Origin: Nocardia otitidiscaviarum NBRC 14405
GTDB taxonomy: Bacteria; Actinomycetota; Actinomycetes; Mycobacteriales; Mycobacteriaceae
Length of the DNA stretch: 64,000 bases
Assembly (NCBI RefSeq): GCF_000308635.1
Contig: NZ_BAGD01000019.1
Location: 186,001 to 250,000 of the forward strand
Direction of reading: 5' to 3'
Shown here: positions 30,831 through 39,099 of the stretch, one piece after another
Position numbering within the stretch: the stretch's first letter is position 1
How the letters are laid out: every line of letters starts with the position of its first letter
Made by a program: the position numbers and the translations under genes
Notes under the pieces: generated by a model
Told to the model about the DNA's origin: nothing
Database searches by the model: none
The model's input: only the letters and a program-made list of their open reading frames with translations

Positions 30831-31595
30831 CTAGACCGTCAGCAGGCCCTTGGTGCGGCCCGGATGGTTGGTCGCGACCCAGCTGACGCCCAGGTCGGCG
30901 CAGAGCTGGACGTCGTCGGCGTCGTCGACGGTCCAGCAGTAGGTGGCGCGGCCCGCCGCGGCGGCCTTGTCCACCAGGTCGGGGTGTTCGCGCAGGGTGC
31001 GCACCGAAGGACCGACGGCCGTCGCGCCCACCGTGGTGGCCGCGCCGCCGGAGAGGTAGAGCGACGACTCACCGAGCAGCACCGTCGGGAGCAGCGGCGC
31101 GGCGCGGCGGATGCGCCAGACGGCGGTCGCGGCGAAGGACATGACCACGGCGCGGGAATGGTCGGCGGAGGCGGGGGTGGCGATGCCGTAGCGCTGCAAT
31201 TCGTTCAACAGCGTGGTCTCCACCAGCGCGCCGTACCGGACCGGGTGCTTGGTCTCGATGAAGAGCTTGGTGGGGCGGCTCTTCCAGTCCAGCACCAGCT
31301 CGATGAGCTGGGCGAGGGTGAGCACGGCGGCGGGCTCGCCGTCCGACCCGAAGTCGAGGGCCTCGAGTTCGGCGAGGGTCATCTCGCTGACCGCGCCGGT
31401 GCCGGAGGAGGTGCGGTCGACGGTGCGGTCGTGCACGCACACCAGCTGGCCGTCCTTGGTCAGACGCACATCGCATTCGACGCCGTCGGCGCCCTCCTGG
31501 AGTGCGAGTTCGTATGCGGCGAGGGTGTGTTCGGGTTTCGCCGCCGATGCGCCCCGATGCGCGACCACGAACGGCGCACGACTGTCCCGGCTCAC
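30831..31595 (-). CDS. glpQ: Glycerophosphodiester phosphodiesterase
   Basis: GlpQ-type enzymes hydrolyse glycerophosphodiesters to glycerol-3-phosphate and an alcohol. The 254-residue protein has the GDPD fold motifs: VVAHRGASA with the catalytic His, PEHTLAAYELALQEGADGVE, CDVRLTKDGQLVCVHDRTVDRT with the second His, and LFIETKHP. No signal peptide is seen, so it is probably cytosolic. GTG 31595 overlaps the upstream DUF4328 stop by 4 bases. M. tuberculosis has glpQ1 next to a similar membrane gene (Rv3843c). Confidence 0.92.
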   Translation of the reverse strand: MSRDSRAPFVVAHRGASAAKPEHTLAAYELALQEGADGVECDVRLTKDGQLVCVHDRTVDRTSSGTGAVSEMTLAELEALDFGSDGEPAAVLTLAQLIELVLDWKSRPTKLFIETKHPVRYGALVETTLLNELQRYGIATPASADHSRAVVMSFAATAVWRIRRAAPLLPTVLLGESSLYLSGGAATTVGATAVGPSVRTLREHPDLVDKAAAAGRATYCWTVDDADDVQLCADLGVSWVATNHPGRTKGLLTV

Positions 31596-32697
31596 TTCGC
31601 CAATACCTCCTCATGCTCGAATTCCGGCGAACCGTCCGGGTTTTGGGGCTCACCGGCCGGTGCACTCACGGTGGCCTCATCATTCCCGACGGCGGCGCGC
31701 GGCGCGCGTTCGGCGGAACCGCCCGGCCGCACCGGCTCGATGACGGGTTCGGCCGGAGCCGTCGCCACGGTCCAGCGGTGCCCGGCGCGCGGGCGTCCGA
31801 GCACATCCAGCCCCTCGCAGCCGCGCAGCACCCAGAGCGTCAGCACGGCCACGCCCGCGGCGACCAGGTCGGTGACGGCGGTCCACAGCACGCCGTCGGC
31901 CTCGGCCTGCAGCGAATCCGGCAGCCGCCACAGCAGCGCGCCGAACACCATGAGGGCGTTGCCGATCCAGACGCCCCACCAGATCCGGACGGCCCGCAGC
32001 AGCCGCGGATCCGCGCGCCGCCGCGCCACCTCGGTGAGGAAGACGCCGGGCCACAGCAGATTCGCGACCGGGACCAGACAGCCCAGGGCCAGCATGAGCG
32101 ACGACCGCGGATCCCGTTGTCCGGCCTCGGCGTACGCGGCGCGCCGGAGATCGGCGAGCCGTCCGACCACCGCGACCGCGCTCACCAGCGCCAGCAACAG
32201 GGCGGCCAGGGCGGTGGTGTAGACGAGCGCGTCGGAGAGCGCCAGCAGCCACGGTTCGATGAGCCGGGTGCGATTGCGCAGCAGGATGCCGTAGCGGCCC
32301 AGTTCGGCGAGTCCGGCGGCGAGGAACACACCGGCGGTCACGGTCAACAGCAGCGGTACCCGGGCGGCGAGCCGGTCCCAGCGCCCGGCCGGGGCGACGG
32401 CGGGCTGCGGCGGCACGTCGCGCAGCCCCCAGCGCGGGATTCGGGTGTAGTGCGGGGTCTCCCACGAGCCGGAGCGGCGCGGGCCGGGCGCGGGGACTTG
32501 CGGCGGCCGGGCGGCCGGGCCACCCACCGGTAGTTGCGGCGGGCGGGCGGGGCGTCGACGGGCGCGGGCGAGAGCAACACGCCGTGACAGCGCGGACACC
32601 AGTGCAGCGGCGTGCCCTGCACGGCCCAGCGCGCGCCGCAGCGGGCGCAGGGTTGCACCACCGGCGATCGCGTCGGCGATCGCGGAACGGAACTCAC
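31592..32697 (-). CDS. DUF4328 membrane protein with zinc ribbon; frame broken by a 1-base shift
   Basis: Two frames together make one gene. From GTG 32697 the first encodes a zinc-ribbon start (PCARCGARWAVQG, then WCPRCHGVLLSP) and RRNYRWVARPP. The second carries SGSWETPHYTRIPRWGLRDV and the DUF4328 body: about six hydrophobic segments, RLADLRRAAYAEAGQRDPR, then LGCLVPVANLLWPG. They join only if one base is missing within the GC-rich stretch 32500-32521 (a -1 relation). The family normally has both parts in one chain, so this is a frameshift mutation, a sequencing error or, less likely, programmed shifting; no slippery heptamer is evident. It is coupled to glpQ by a 4-base overlap. Confidence 0.75.
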
Positions 32698-32713
32698 CGG
32701 ACGTGTCCCCCCT

Positions 32714-32747
32714 TCATCTAGTAGATCTTCTCATCTAGTAGATCTTC
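32714..32747. repeat. 17-bp tandem duplication over the rhodanese stop codon
   Basis: TCATCTAGTAGATCTTC occurs twice without a gap or mismatch (32714-32730 and 32731-32747). The TAG stop of the rhodanese gene (minus strand 32735-32737) lies in one copy, so the stop context is duplicated. Confidence 0.95.
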
Positions 32748-33109
32748 GCCTGTTGCTCGTCGTCGCCGGTGAGCGGACGGCCCGCCTGCTGCCAGGCGAC
32801 CATGCCGCCGGAGACGTGCAGGACCTCGTAGCCGATGTGCTCGAGGTACTGGGCCACCTGGATCGAGCGACCGCCCTGGCGGCAGATCACGTACACCTGG
32901 GCGTCGATATCTATTTCGTCGGTGCGCGCCGGGACGTCGACCATGGGGATGTGGATGGCGCCCGGCGCGTGGCCGAGCCGCCACTCGTCGGGCTCACGGA
33001 CGTCGAGCAGCAGGGCGGGCACGCTGTCGGTCGTGCCCCACGGCTCGGCGGCGTCGAACTCCGCGGGCACGGCGTCGATCGGTACCGAGGGGATGTCGGG
33101 GCTCGTCAC
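32735..33109 (-). CDS. Rhodanese-like single-domain protein
   Basis: The 124-residue protein is one rhodanese domain. LLLDVREPDEWRLGHAPGAIHIP opens it and VYVICRQGGRSIQVAQYL holds the catalytic Cys in the CRQGGRS loop, followed by YEVLHVSGGMVAWQQAG. Such proteins carry a persulphide and transfer sulphur, for example in thiosulphate detoxification, but the donor is not known. GTG 33109 has AGGA 9 bases upstream; longer upstream frames are Arg-rich and unlikely. It is 37 bases upstream of the DUF4328 gene on the same strand. Confidence 0.9.
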   Translation of the reverse strand: MTSPDIPSVPIDAVPAEFDAAEPWGTTDSVPALLLDVREPDEWRLGHAPGAIHIPMVDVPARTDEIDIDAQVYVICRQGGRSIQVAQYLEHIGYEVLHVSGGMVAWQQAGRPLTGDDEQQAKIY

Positions 33110-33170
33110 CCTGTCGATCCTGCCACGGGGGCGCGGTGGCGGGGGAGTTCCATTCCGGTCGAGCGGCAGG

Positions 33171-33200
33171 TTATCCACATAATCCACAACCTGATCCACA
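33171..33200. promoter_or_regulatory. Cluster of three DnaA-box-like sites
   Basis: TTATCCACA at 33171-33179 is a perfect DnaA box. TAATCCACA (33180-33188) and TGATCCACA (33192-33200) each differ by one base and have the same orientation. The rest of this 282-base divergent gap (33110-33391) is AT-richer toward 33320-33360 and holds no supported gene. Confidence 0.7.
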
Positions 33201-33391
33201 GGTCGAGACCTGTCCGGAATGTCCGGCCGAGCGCCCCGGTAGGTCCCCTCCACGTGCCGGAGCGTTCGGCCGGATATCTCTTTCGACGCAGCACCGGAAC
33301 GATCGGTTCCCGGTGGAACCGTAAAAAACGACAACACTGCACAAAAACGAAAATCCCCGGTTCACGCAGGCACTTTCGGTAGCCTCGGACC

Positions 33392-34003
33392 ATGGATACG
33401 AGCAGGGGGCTACTCGACACTCTGGACACCAACGGACTCAACACCGCCCTGTCCGAGGCGACCTGCCTCGGTATACAGGTCGAACCGGCAAATGCTCGGC
33501 TACGGCTCGAACTCGATGTACTGACCTTGCCGCTGGACGGGCCACCGCCCGCCGACTGCGCGGTATTCCTCACCCTCTCCGGCGTCAGCCGGGTCGCCGC
33601 CTCCTTCCGCCGCCAGCAGTGGGACGACCTGGAGCCGGAAATCCTGCCCGCCACCCTCGAGACGCTCGGTGACGCGGTGCGCAGCTTCGGCGGCGGCGCA
33701 CTGCACGGCTGGGAGTTCTTCGACCTCGACGACAGCAGCTGGGCGCTGTGGCGGGAACTGCTCAGCTTCGACACCGTGCTCGGTGCGGGCGAGGGCGCGC
33801 ACATCTTCGAGTTCTCCCAGGAGGAGGGCATCGACCCGCGCGAACTCGATATCCGCGTGTGGTTCGACCGGGTGAGCATCCAGGACTGCCACGGCCACGA
33901 GATCCCGGTCGCGGATTTCATCGCGGGCGGCATGCGGTGGTGGGAAGCGCACGACAGGTGCGATCCCCGCACCATGCGGCCGGATATCGTGCCGGCGCTG
34001 TAG
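33392..34003 (+). CDS. Conserved hypothetical protein
   Basis: I do not recognise this 203-residue protein. It is soluble and acidic, with no signal peptide: LRLELDVLTLPLDGPPPADC, then CAVFLTLSGVSRVAASFRRQQWDD, FFDLDDSSWALWRELLSFDT and GGMRWWEAHDRCD. The alternating strands and Trp-rich patches suggest a compact alpha/beta fold. ATG 33392 lies 6 bases after TAGCCT (33380-33385) with no ribosome site, which points to a leaderless transcript. It ends 25 bases from the convergent msrA stop. Confidence 0.72.
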   Translation: MDTSRGLLDTLDTNGLNTALSEATCLGIQVEPANARLRLELDVLTLPLDGPPPADCAVFLTLSGVSRVAASFRRQQWDDLEPEILPATLETLGDAVRSFGGGALHGWEFFDLDDSSWALWRELLSFDTVLGAGEGAHIFEFSQEEGIDPRELDIRVWFDRVSIQDCHGHEIPVADFIAGGMRWWEAHDRCDPRTMRPDIVPAL

Positions 34004-34027
34004 CCGGGCGCAGTTCCGCGCGACGAC

Positions 34028-34708
34028 CTATGTGCCCGGGCCGATCGGGCACCGCACGCCGGTGCCGTGGTCGGGGCAGTAGCCGCCGGGGTTCTTCGCC
34101 AGATACTGCTGGTGATAGCCCTCGGCGTAGTAGAACGCGGACAGATCCGGTAGCGCGGCGATCTCGGTGGTGATGCTGCCGTACCCGGCCGCGGTCAGAC
34201 TTTCCTGATACGCCGCCGCGGTCTCGTGCGCGATGTCGGCCTGCCGGTCGTCGAGAGTCAGGACGGCCGAGCGGTACTGGGTGCCGCGGTCGTTGCCCTG
34301 CCGCATGCCCTGGGTCGGATCGTGGTTCTCCCAGAACCACCGCAGAATTCCCGCGTAGTCGACCACCTCGGGGTCGAACGCGACCAACACCGCCTCGGTA
34401 TGCCCCGTGCGCCCCGAACACACCTCCTCGTAGGTGGCGTTGGGCGTATAGCCCCCGGCGTATCCGACGGCGGTGCTGTGCACGCCGTCGTGCAGCCAGT
34501 AGCCCTGCTCCGCACCCCAGAAACAGCCCATGGCCACCACCGCGACCTCCGTGCCCGCGGGGAACGGTGGTTTCAGCGGATGTCCGTTGACGAAATGTCG
34601 CTCCGGGACGACCAGCGGTTCGGCACGGCCGGGCAACGCCTGCTCCGGCGTCACCGGCACGGCCTGCGGCAGTCGTATGCGGGCTACGAGTTCGTCGTAC
34701 CACGACAT
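34028..34708 (-). CDS. msrA: Peptide-methionine (S)-S-oxide reductase MsrA
   Basis: MsrA reduces the S form of methionine sulphoxide in proteins. The 226-residue protein has the active-site [11 protein letters not shown] with Cys62, then [23 protein letters not shown] and [23 protein letters not shown]. The C-terminal [14 protein letters not shown] supplies likely resolving cysteines for thioredoxin recycling. The N-terminal 50 residues ([15 protein letters not shown]...) are typical of the actinobacterial form. ATG 34708 is chosen because the upstream extension is Cys/Arg-rich and unlike the family. It is divergent from sodA. Confidence 0.95.
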   Translation of the reverse strand: MSWYDELVARIRLPQAVPVTPEQALPGRAEPLVVPERHFVNGHPLKPPFPAGTEVAVVAMGCFWGAEQGYWLHDGVHSTAVGYAGGYTPNATYEEVCSGRTGHTEAVLVAFDPEVVDYAGILRWFWENHDPTQGMRQGNDRGTQYRSAVLTLDDRQADIAHETAAAYQESLTAAGYGSITTEIAALPDLSAFYYAEGYHQQYLAKNPGGYCPDHGTGVRCPIGPGT

Positions 34709-34916
34709 GGGTCCGATGCTACGGCAGCAGTCTCGGCCCGAAGCGGGGCCTGTTTGCGCCGGTGCTGCGCGGGCACCGTCCACTTGCTGGGATTATCGAC
34801 CGGCGCCGGAATCAGGGGGGAGCGCCCCCGGTTGCAACCGAGCGGGTGTACGAATGATGGTTGGGTGCGCTCTACACACCGAGGGCACACGGCCCCGACA
34901 CTGAGGAAGGGACATC

Positions 34917-35540
34917 GTGGCTGAGTACACGCTGCCAGATCTGGATTACGACTACAGCGCCCTGGAGCCCCACATCTCCGGGCAGATCAACGAACTGCAT
35001 CACTCGAAGCACCACGCCGCCTACGTCGCGGGCGCGAACACCGCGCTCGAGAAGCTGGAGGAGGCCCGCGAGAAGGGCGACCACGGCGCGATCTTCCTGT
35101 ACGAGAAGAACCTGGCCTTCCACCTGGGTGGCCACGTGAACCACTCCATCTGGTGGAAGAACCTCTCCCCCAACGGTGGCGACAAGCCGGTCGGCGAGCT
35201 GGCCGCCGCCATTGACGACCAGTTCGGTTCGTTCGACAAGTTCCGCGCGCAGTTCACCGCCGCGGCCAACGGTCTGCAGGGCTCCGGCTGGGCCGTCCTG
35301 GGTTACGACACCCTGGGCCAGAAGCTGCTGACCTTCCAGCTGTACGACCAGCAGGCCAACGTCCCGCTGGGCATCATCCCGCTGCTGCAGGTCGACATGT
35401 GGGAGCACGCCTTCTACCTGCAGTACAAGAACGTCAAGGCCGACTACGTGACCGCGTTCTGGAACGTCGTCAACTGGGAGGACGTGCAGGAGCGCTTCGC
35501 TCGCGCCGTCTCCCAGGGCAAGGGCCTCATCTTCGGCTGA
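34917..35540 (+). CDS. sodA: Superoxide dismutase (Fe/Mn type)
   Basis: SodA converts superoxide to peroxide and oxygen. The 207-residue protein ([20 protein letters not shown] after the start) is near the length of M. tuberculosis SodA. Metal ligands are His28 (first His of the HHSKHH run), a His in [13 protein letters not shown], and Asp and His in [11 protein letters not shown]. No signal peptide is present; mycobacterial and nocardial SodA are known to leave the cell without one. GTG 34917 follows AGGAAGGG. It is monocistronic with a strong terminator. Fe versus Mn use cannot be told safely. Confidence 0.97.
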   Translation: MAEYTLPDLDYDYSALEPHISGQINELHHSKHHAAYVAGANTALEKLEEAREKGDHGAIFLYEKNLAFHLGGHVNHSIWWKNLSPNGGDKPVGELAAAIDDQFGSFDKFRAQFTAAANGLQGSGWAVLGYDTLGQKLLTFQLYDQQANVPLGIIPLLQVDMWEHAFYLQYKNVKADYVTAFWNVVNWEDVQERFARAVSQGKGLIFG

Positions 35541-35559
35541 GCCGACCCGATGTGACCTG

Positions 35560-35596
35560 CGAGGGCCCGCGAACCGCCCAGGTTCGCGGGCCCTCG
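35560..35596 (+). terminator. Hairpin terminator after sodA
   Basis: A perfect 16-bp stem (35560-35575 with 35581-35596) with a GCCCA loop begins 20 bases after the sodA stop. Confidence 0.88.
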
Positions 35597-35723
35597 TCGT
35601 CCCCGCACGACCACGCGACCCGGCGGCCGCGGCCCCGCGACCGTATCGACGCCGACCGCGAGTCCAGGCATATATGCAGGTCAAAACGGGGAAACCCGCC
35701 CCTGCCTGCTACGCTGCCGCCTC

Positions 35724-36641
35724 ATGGGTAAGAGCAAGCGCAACAGTCCCAAGCCGGGGAGCAATCGGCAGGCGAAGCTGGCCGAGCGCCGGGCGGCGCA
35801 GGAGCGGGCGGCGTCGGTGGTGACGCGGCCGTTCGAAGGCTTGGCCGCGGAATGCGATCTGGTGGCGCTACGGGAGTTCGTGCCGTCGGCGACCGCCACG
35901 CTGAAGCTGTCGGCGAATGTCGCCGCCGAACGCCCCGTCACCCTCGCGACCGTGCTGCCGGGCGCGGTGTCGGCGCTGGTGCGCGCCGGGGACGAGCCGA
36001 CCGGGTTCGTGGGTGTGCAGGTGCAGTTCCAGTCCGGTGATCCGGCCGCGGATCTGGCCGCCGCGATTCTGTGGACCCAGTCGGCGGAGCCGGGGGAGTC
36101 GTTGGCCGCCACCAGTGCCGAGGGCGCGCCGAGCCTGGCCGAGGTGCTGGATCCGGGTGCGGCGCTGGATCTGACGGTGCATCAGGACTTCAACTGGTGG
36201 GTGCCGGCGGGGGTGACCCCGGACCCGCAGGTGGCCGCCACCATCGAGCAGGCGAATCAGGCCATCATGCCGTCGGCGCGGCTGGAGCTGGGCGGGGACG
36301 CCATCGGCGCGGCCTGGTGGGTGGACGCCGGCGAGAAGGCGCATCTGCGCTGGGTGCGTCCGGAGGACGAGGACGCCCTGATGCTGGCCCTGGCCCGGCT
36401 GCACGCGGCCGGGAATCTGCACCTGGGTGAGGGGTCGCGGTTCGCGGGGTCGTTCCGGACCCACGGCCTGCTGGTGCCGGTCTTCGATCTGGACCGCGAG
36501 CGGCACGCCAGCGAATGGGTGCCGGGGGCAACGGAATTCGGTGCGCGACTGGTCGAGGCGCTGGCGGTGGACGAACCGCTGACGAGTGCGGAACGCCGCT
36601 CGCGCGATGGTCTGCGTTCGCGCCAGGTCACCTTGCGCTGA
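35724..36641 (+). CDS. DUF5926 family protein
   Basis: The 305-residue protein opens with a basic tail (MGKSKRNSPKPGSNRQAKLA) followed by a soluble domain: CDLVALREFVPSATATLKL, LDLTVHQDFNWWVPAG and AHLRWVRPEDEDALMLALAR. It ends RSRDGLRSRQVTLR. This matches actinobacterial DUF5926 proteins of similar length, whose role is unknown; Lys/Arg-rich starts of this sort often bind nucleic acid (inference). ATG 35724 lies 8 bases after TACGCT (35710-35715) and has no clear ribosome site. It is transcribed alone. Confidence 0.8.
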   Translation: MGKSKRNSPKPGSNRQAKLAERRAAQERAASVVTRPFEGLAAECDLVALREFVPSATATLKLSANVAAERPVTLATVLPGAVSALVRAGDEPTGFVGVQVQFQSGDPAADLAAAILWTQSAEPGESLAATSAEGAPSLAEVLDPGAALDLTVHQDFNWWVPAGVTPDPQVAATIEQANQAIMPSARLELGGDAIGAAWWVDAGEKAHLRWVRPEDEDALMLALARLHAAGNLHLGEGSRFAGSFRTHGLLVPVFDLDRERHASEWVPGATEFGARLVEALAVDEPLTSAERRSRDGLRSRQVTLR

Positions 36642-36647
36642 CGCGCG

Positions 36648-36668
36648 AAATTTCCTGGGGAATTTTTT
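36648..36668 (+). terminator. Weak hairpin with T-run after the DUF5926 gene
   Basis: AAATTTCC pairs imperfectly with GGAATTT and is followed by six T, a classical intrinsic terminator shape that is unusual in DNA this GC-rich. It lies 7 bases past the stop. Confidence 0.45.
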
Positions 36669-36771
36669 GAAAAACCCTCATTTCTAACCTGGCTCTCGGT
36701 TAGGTTCTCATCACCCCGGAAGGTCGGGGGAGGTGAGGATCTTCTCGCCGAAGCAAGAGATGAGGAAAACC

Positions 36772-36828
36772 ATGGACGCGATTCTCGAAATCATCACCGG
36801 TCTGCTCGGCTCCCTGAGCGCCGAGTGA
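36772..36828 (+). CDS. Candidate 18-residue amphipathic peptide gene
   Basis: ATG 36772 follows GAGGA (36762-36766) at 5 bases and encodes MDAILEIITGLLGSLSAE. The hydrophobic residues fall at positions 4, 5, 7, 8, 11, 12 and 15, which would line one face of a helix. Upstream lie a TAGGTT -10-like box (36701-36706) and a CCCCG/CGGGG hairpin; downstream, 21 bases after the stop, a perfect 16-bp terminator. It therefore looks like a small independent transcription unit. ATG 36760 is in frame and would add MRKT. Short signal-less peptides of corynebacterial porins or phenol-soluble modulins are loose analogies only; I recognise no homologue. Confidence 0.45.
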   Translation: MDAILEIITGLLGSLSAE

Positions 36829-36849
36829 CCGATCTCCCTCGGGAGACGA

Positions 36850-36889
36850 ACGGCAGGCCCGGTCCAGCGCAAGGGACCGGGCCTGCCGT
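36850..36889. terminator. Hairpin terminator between the peptide gene and bfrB
   Basis: A perfect 16-bp stem (36850-36865 with 36874-36889) with an 8-base loop lies between the small frame and the convergent bfrB stop at 36905; it may serve both directions. Confidence 0.85.
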
Positions 36890-36904
36890 ACTCGGGGCAC
36901 CGCT

Positions 36905-37459
36905 TTACAGATGACCGCCCGCGGTGGACGGGGCGCCGGAGGCATCCGACGGCGAACTCATCTCGCGTGCGACGAAATTCTCCAGATCGAACAGATTCGC
37001 GGCGGCCCGCTCGGCGACATTGACGAGCGTCTTCATATGGGCGACCTCCTCGACCTGCTCCTTCAGGAACCACTGCATGAACTGTTCGCCCAGGTAGTCG
37101 CCCTCTTCCCGGGCGGTGCTGGCGAGCTGGACGATCTGCTCGGTCACCGCCTGCTCCTGGGAGAGCGCGAGCTGCAACGCTTCCTTCGCATTGGCGAACT
37201 GCGCCTTCGGGGCGTCGACGTCGGACAATTCGACGTTGATATCCCGATCGAGGAAGTACTGCACGATCATCATCGCGTGATTGCGCTCTTCGACGGCCTG
37301 CTTGTAGAAATGCTTGGCCAGCACGGGCAGATCGGCATTGTCGAACCACACCGCCATTGCGATGTACTGGTGTTCGGCGTTGAATTCATTCCGGATCTGA
37401 TCGTGCAGCAGAGCGTGGAACTTGCTGCGCTGGGACTTGGCGTGGCTGGACATAGACAT
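36905..37459 (-). CDS. bfrB: Ferritin BfrB
   Basis: BfrB stores iron as a 24-mer ferritin shell. The 184-residue protein shows the ferritin four-helix pattern with ferroxidase residues in LLHDQIRNEFNAEHQYIAMA, FYKQAVEERNHAMMIV and LGEQFMQWFLKEQVEEVAHM. The tail ends FVAREMSSPSDASGAPST and GGHL, close to M. tuberculosis BfrB, a haem-free ferritin. Starts at 37459 and 37453 are both possible and no strong ribosome site is seen. The 91-base upstream gap holds an IdeR-like palindrome, and IdeR activates bfrB in mycobacteria. Confidence 0.95.
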   Translation of the reverse strand: MSMSSHAKSQRSKFHALLHDQIRNEFNAEHQYIAMAVWFDNADLPVLAKHFYKQAVEERNHAMMIVQYFLDRDINVELSDVDAPKAQFANAKEALQLALSQEQAVTEQIVQLASTAREEGDYLGEQFMQWFLKEQVEEVAHMKTLVNVAERAAANLFDLENFVAREMSSPSDASGAPSTAGGHL

Positions 37460-37520
37460 GACATTAACGCTGGTCACAGCGCGTGTCATCCAAGTGCAGC
37501 CTTATTGAGGACGGCCTTAT

Positions 37521-37539
37521 TGAGGCAAGTATTGCCTCA
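37521..37539 (-). promoter_or_regulatory. IdeR/DtxR-type iron box upstream of bfrB
   Basis: TGAGGCAAGTATTGCCTCA is a perfect 19-bp palindrome, 62 bases upstream of the bfrB start. It has the AGG and CCT positions of the DtxR/IdeR consensus TTAGGTTAGGCTAACCTAA, matching about 11 of 19. Its place upstream of the promoter fits activation. TTATTGAGG also repeats at 37502 and 37518. Confidence 0.6.
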
Positions 37540-37550
37540 CCAAGGTTGCC

Positions 37551-39038
37551 CTAAATGCCCGGTGTCAGCAGCTCGTCGGGAATCGGCTCGTCGGCCGCCA
37601 AAGCCTCGAAGAACTGCGACGCTTTCGTTTTGTCCCAGAGCAGCACGTTGCCGCTCGCGGTATCGGTGAAGCCGCCGATCGGCACCGTGGTGGCTACCGG
37701 ATCGTCGCGCAGCGCCCAGCCCAGACGTGCTACATCCCACACATGCGCACCCTGATCGACCCGCAGGGACTTCGTCGTATCCCGCAGTAGCGGCCACGCT
37801 CGGAACGGATTGACGAGAGTGCTTGTCGCGGTGGCCTTCTTCAACAGTGCCGCCATGAACATCCGCTGATTGTTCATGCGGTCGAGATCGGCCAGCGCGG
37901 TGGCGCGGCTGCGCACGAAACCCAGTGCCTGCGCACCGTTCAACCGCTGGCATCCGGCGGGCAGGTCGATTCCGGCCAGCGGATCGTCGATGGGATTCGG
38001 CAGGCACATGTCGATACCGCCGACCGCGTCCACCACGTCCGCGAAGCCGCCGAATCCGATCTGCGCGTAATGGTCGATGTGCAGGCCGGTCGCGATTTCC
38101 ACGGTCTGGGTGAGCAATTGCGCGCCGCCGAAGGAGAACGCGGCATTGAGCTTGTCCCGGCCGTAGCCCGGAATGCTCACGTACGAATCGCGCGGCAGGC
38201 TCACCAGGGTCGGCCGACCGGACCGTGGCATGTGCACCAGGATGATGGTGTCGGTTCGCTCCGAACCGACCTCGCCGCCGGTCGCCAACTCCTGTTCGCG
38301 CTCGGGGGTCAGCCCGGCGCGGCTGTCGGAACCGACCAGCAGCCAATTCGTCCCGGGCGTGTCGCCCACCCGATCGTCGTAATCGGTGATGGCGTCGATG
38401 CGGACCAGATTGTTCTCCACATAGAACGCCGCCGCGATGGGGAGGCTCACCAGGAGCACGAGCAGCGCCAGCAGCCAGCGACCCCAATGCCGCTTGCGTT
38501 TCGGTCGCGGCCCGCGCGGTGGTCGGGCACCGCGCCCGCGGGTGGCGCGCGGTGGCGACGCGGGCGGTGGCGGGGACGCCGCACGATGGGGGACCGGGCG
38601 CTGGGTCGGCGCATGGGTGGCCGCACCCGCGTCGGGGGCGCGCCGCGACTGCCGCGGCGGGGGCTGTTTCGGCGGCGGTACCTGGGACTTCGGCGGCGGT
38701 ACCTGGGACCACGCCAGCGCGGGTTCGGGCTCGTTGCGCGGCATGCGGCGGGTGCGGTTCACGGCGGGGCCGCCGGGTGGTTCGCGCCGGTCCTCGGGCC
38801 GCGGTCCACGCGGTGCCTGCCGTCGTGCCGGTTGTTGCGGCGGTGGCTGCCGCCGTGCGGGTTGTTGTGGCGCTGGCTGTTGCCGTGCCGGTTGTGGCCG
38901 CGGTACCGGTGCCGGACTGCCCCAGCGGGCTTCGCCGGGGTGGGGTTGCCGCGGATATGCCGGAGATTCGCCTGCCCTGCGCGGCGGCGACTCCCGGCGC
39001 ATCCGTGCATCGTGCCGAGGGTCGTCGCCGTTCATCAC
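37551..39038 (-). CDS. LytR-CpsA-Psr (LCP) family cell-wall ligase
   Basis: LCP proteins attach arabinogalactan or other polymers to peptidoglycan outside the membrane. The 495-residue protein has a cytosolic N-terminus of about 185 residues rich in Pro, Gln and Arg, with repeats (QQPARRQ, SQVPPPK). One membrane helix follows (WLLALLVLLVSLPIAAAFYV), then the LCP domain: LVGSDSRAG, RTDTIILVHMPRSGRP, SLPRDSYVSIPGYG, DKLNAAFSFGG, and a later FVRSRA. The acidic and Arg residues that bind polyprenyl phosphate are present. The M. tuberculosis block has a LytR-type gene (Rv3840) here, next to bfrB. Confidence 0.92.
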   Translation of the reverse strand: MMNGDDPRHDARMRRESPPRRAGESPAYPRQPHPGEARWGSPAPVPRPQPARQQPAPQQPARRQPPPQQPARRQAPRGPRPEDRREPPGGPAVNRTRRMPRNEPEPALAWSQVPPPKSQVPPPKQPPPRQSRRAPDAGAATHAPTQRPVPHRAASPPPPASPPRATRGRGARPPRGPRPKRKRHWGRWLLALLVLLVSLPIAAAFYVENNLVRIDAITDYDDRVGDTPGTNWLLVGSDSRAGLTPEREQELATGGEVGSERTDTIILVHMPRSGRPTLVSLPRDSYVSIPGYGRDKLNAAFSFGGAQLLTQTVEIATGLHIDHYAQIGFGGFADVVDAVGGIDMCLPNPIDDPLAGIDLPAGCQRLNGAQALGFVRSRATALADLDRMNNQRMFMAALLKKATATSTLVNPFRAWPLLRDTTKSLRVDQGAHVWDVARLGWALRDDPVATTVPIGGFTDTASGNVLLWDKTKASQFFEALAADEPIPDELLTPGI

Positions 39039-39099
39039 TTGAGACTGTACTTATTCACGCTCGAAAGCGGTTCATCTCGATGTGGTCACGTCGAGGTGG

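Noticed and set aside
32344..32599. Programmed -1 frameshifting in the DUF4328 gene
   Set aside because: No X XXY YYZ slippery heptamer or following pseudoknot was seen; a base loss or sequencing error is simpler.
33171..33360. Possible replication origin
   Set aside because: Only three DnaA-like boxes and no dnaA, dnaN, rpmH or parAB nearby.
36681..36706. CTAACC...GGTTAG as an IdeR box before the small peptide gene
   Set aside because: The arms are in the opposite order to the IdeR consensus (GGTTAG...CTAACC), so the match is only to isolated words.
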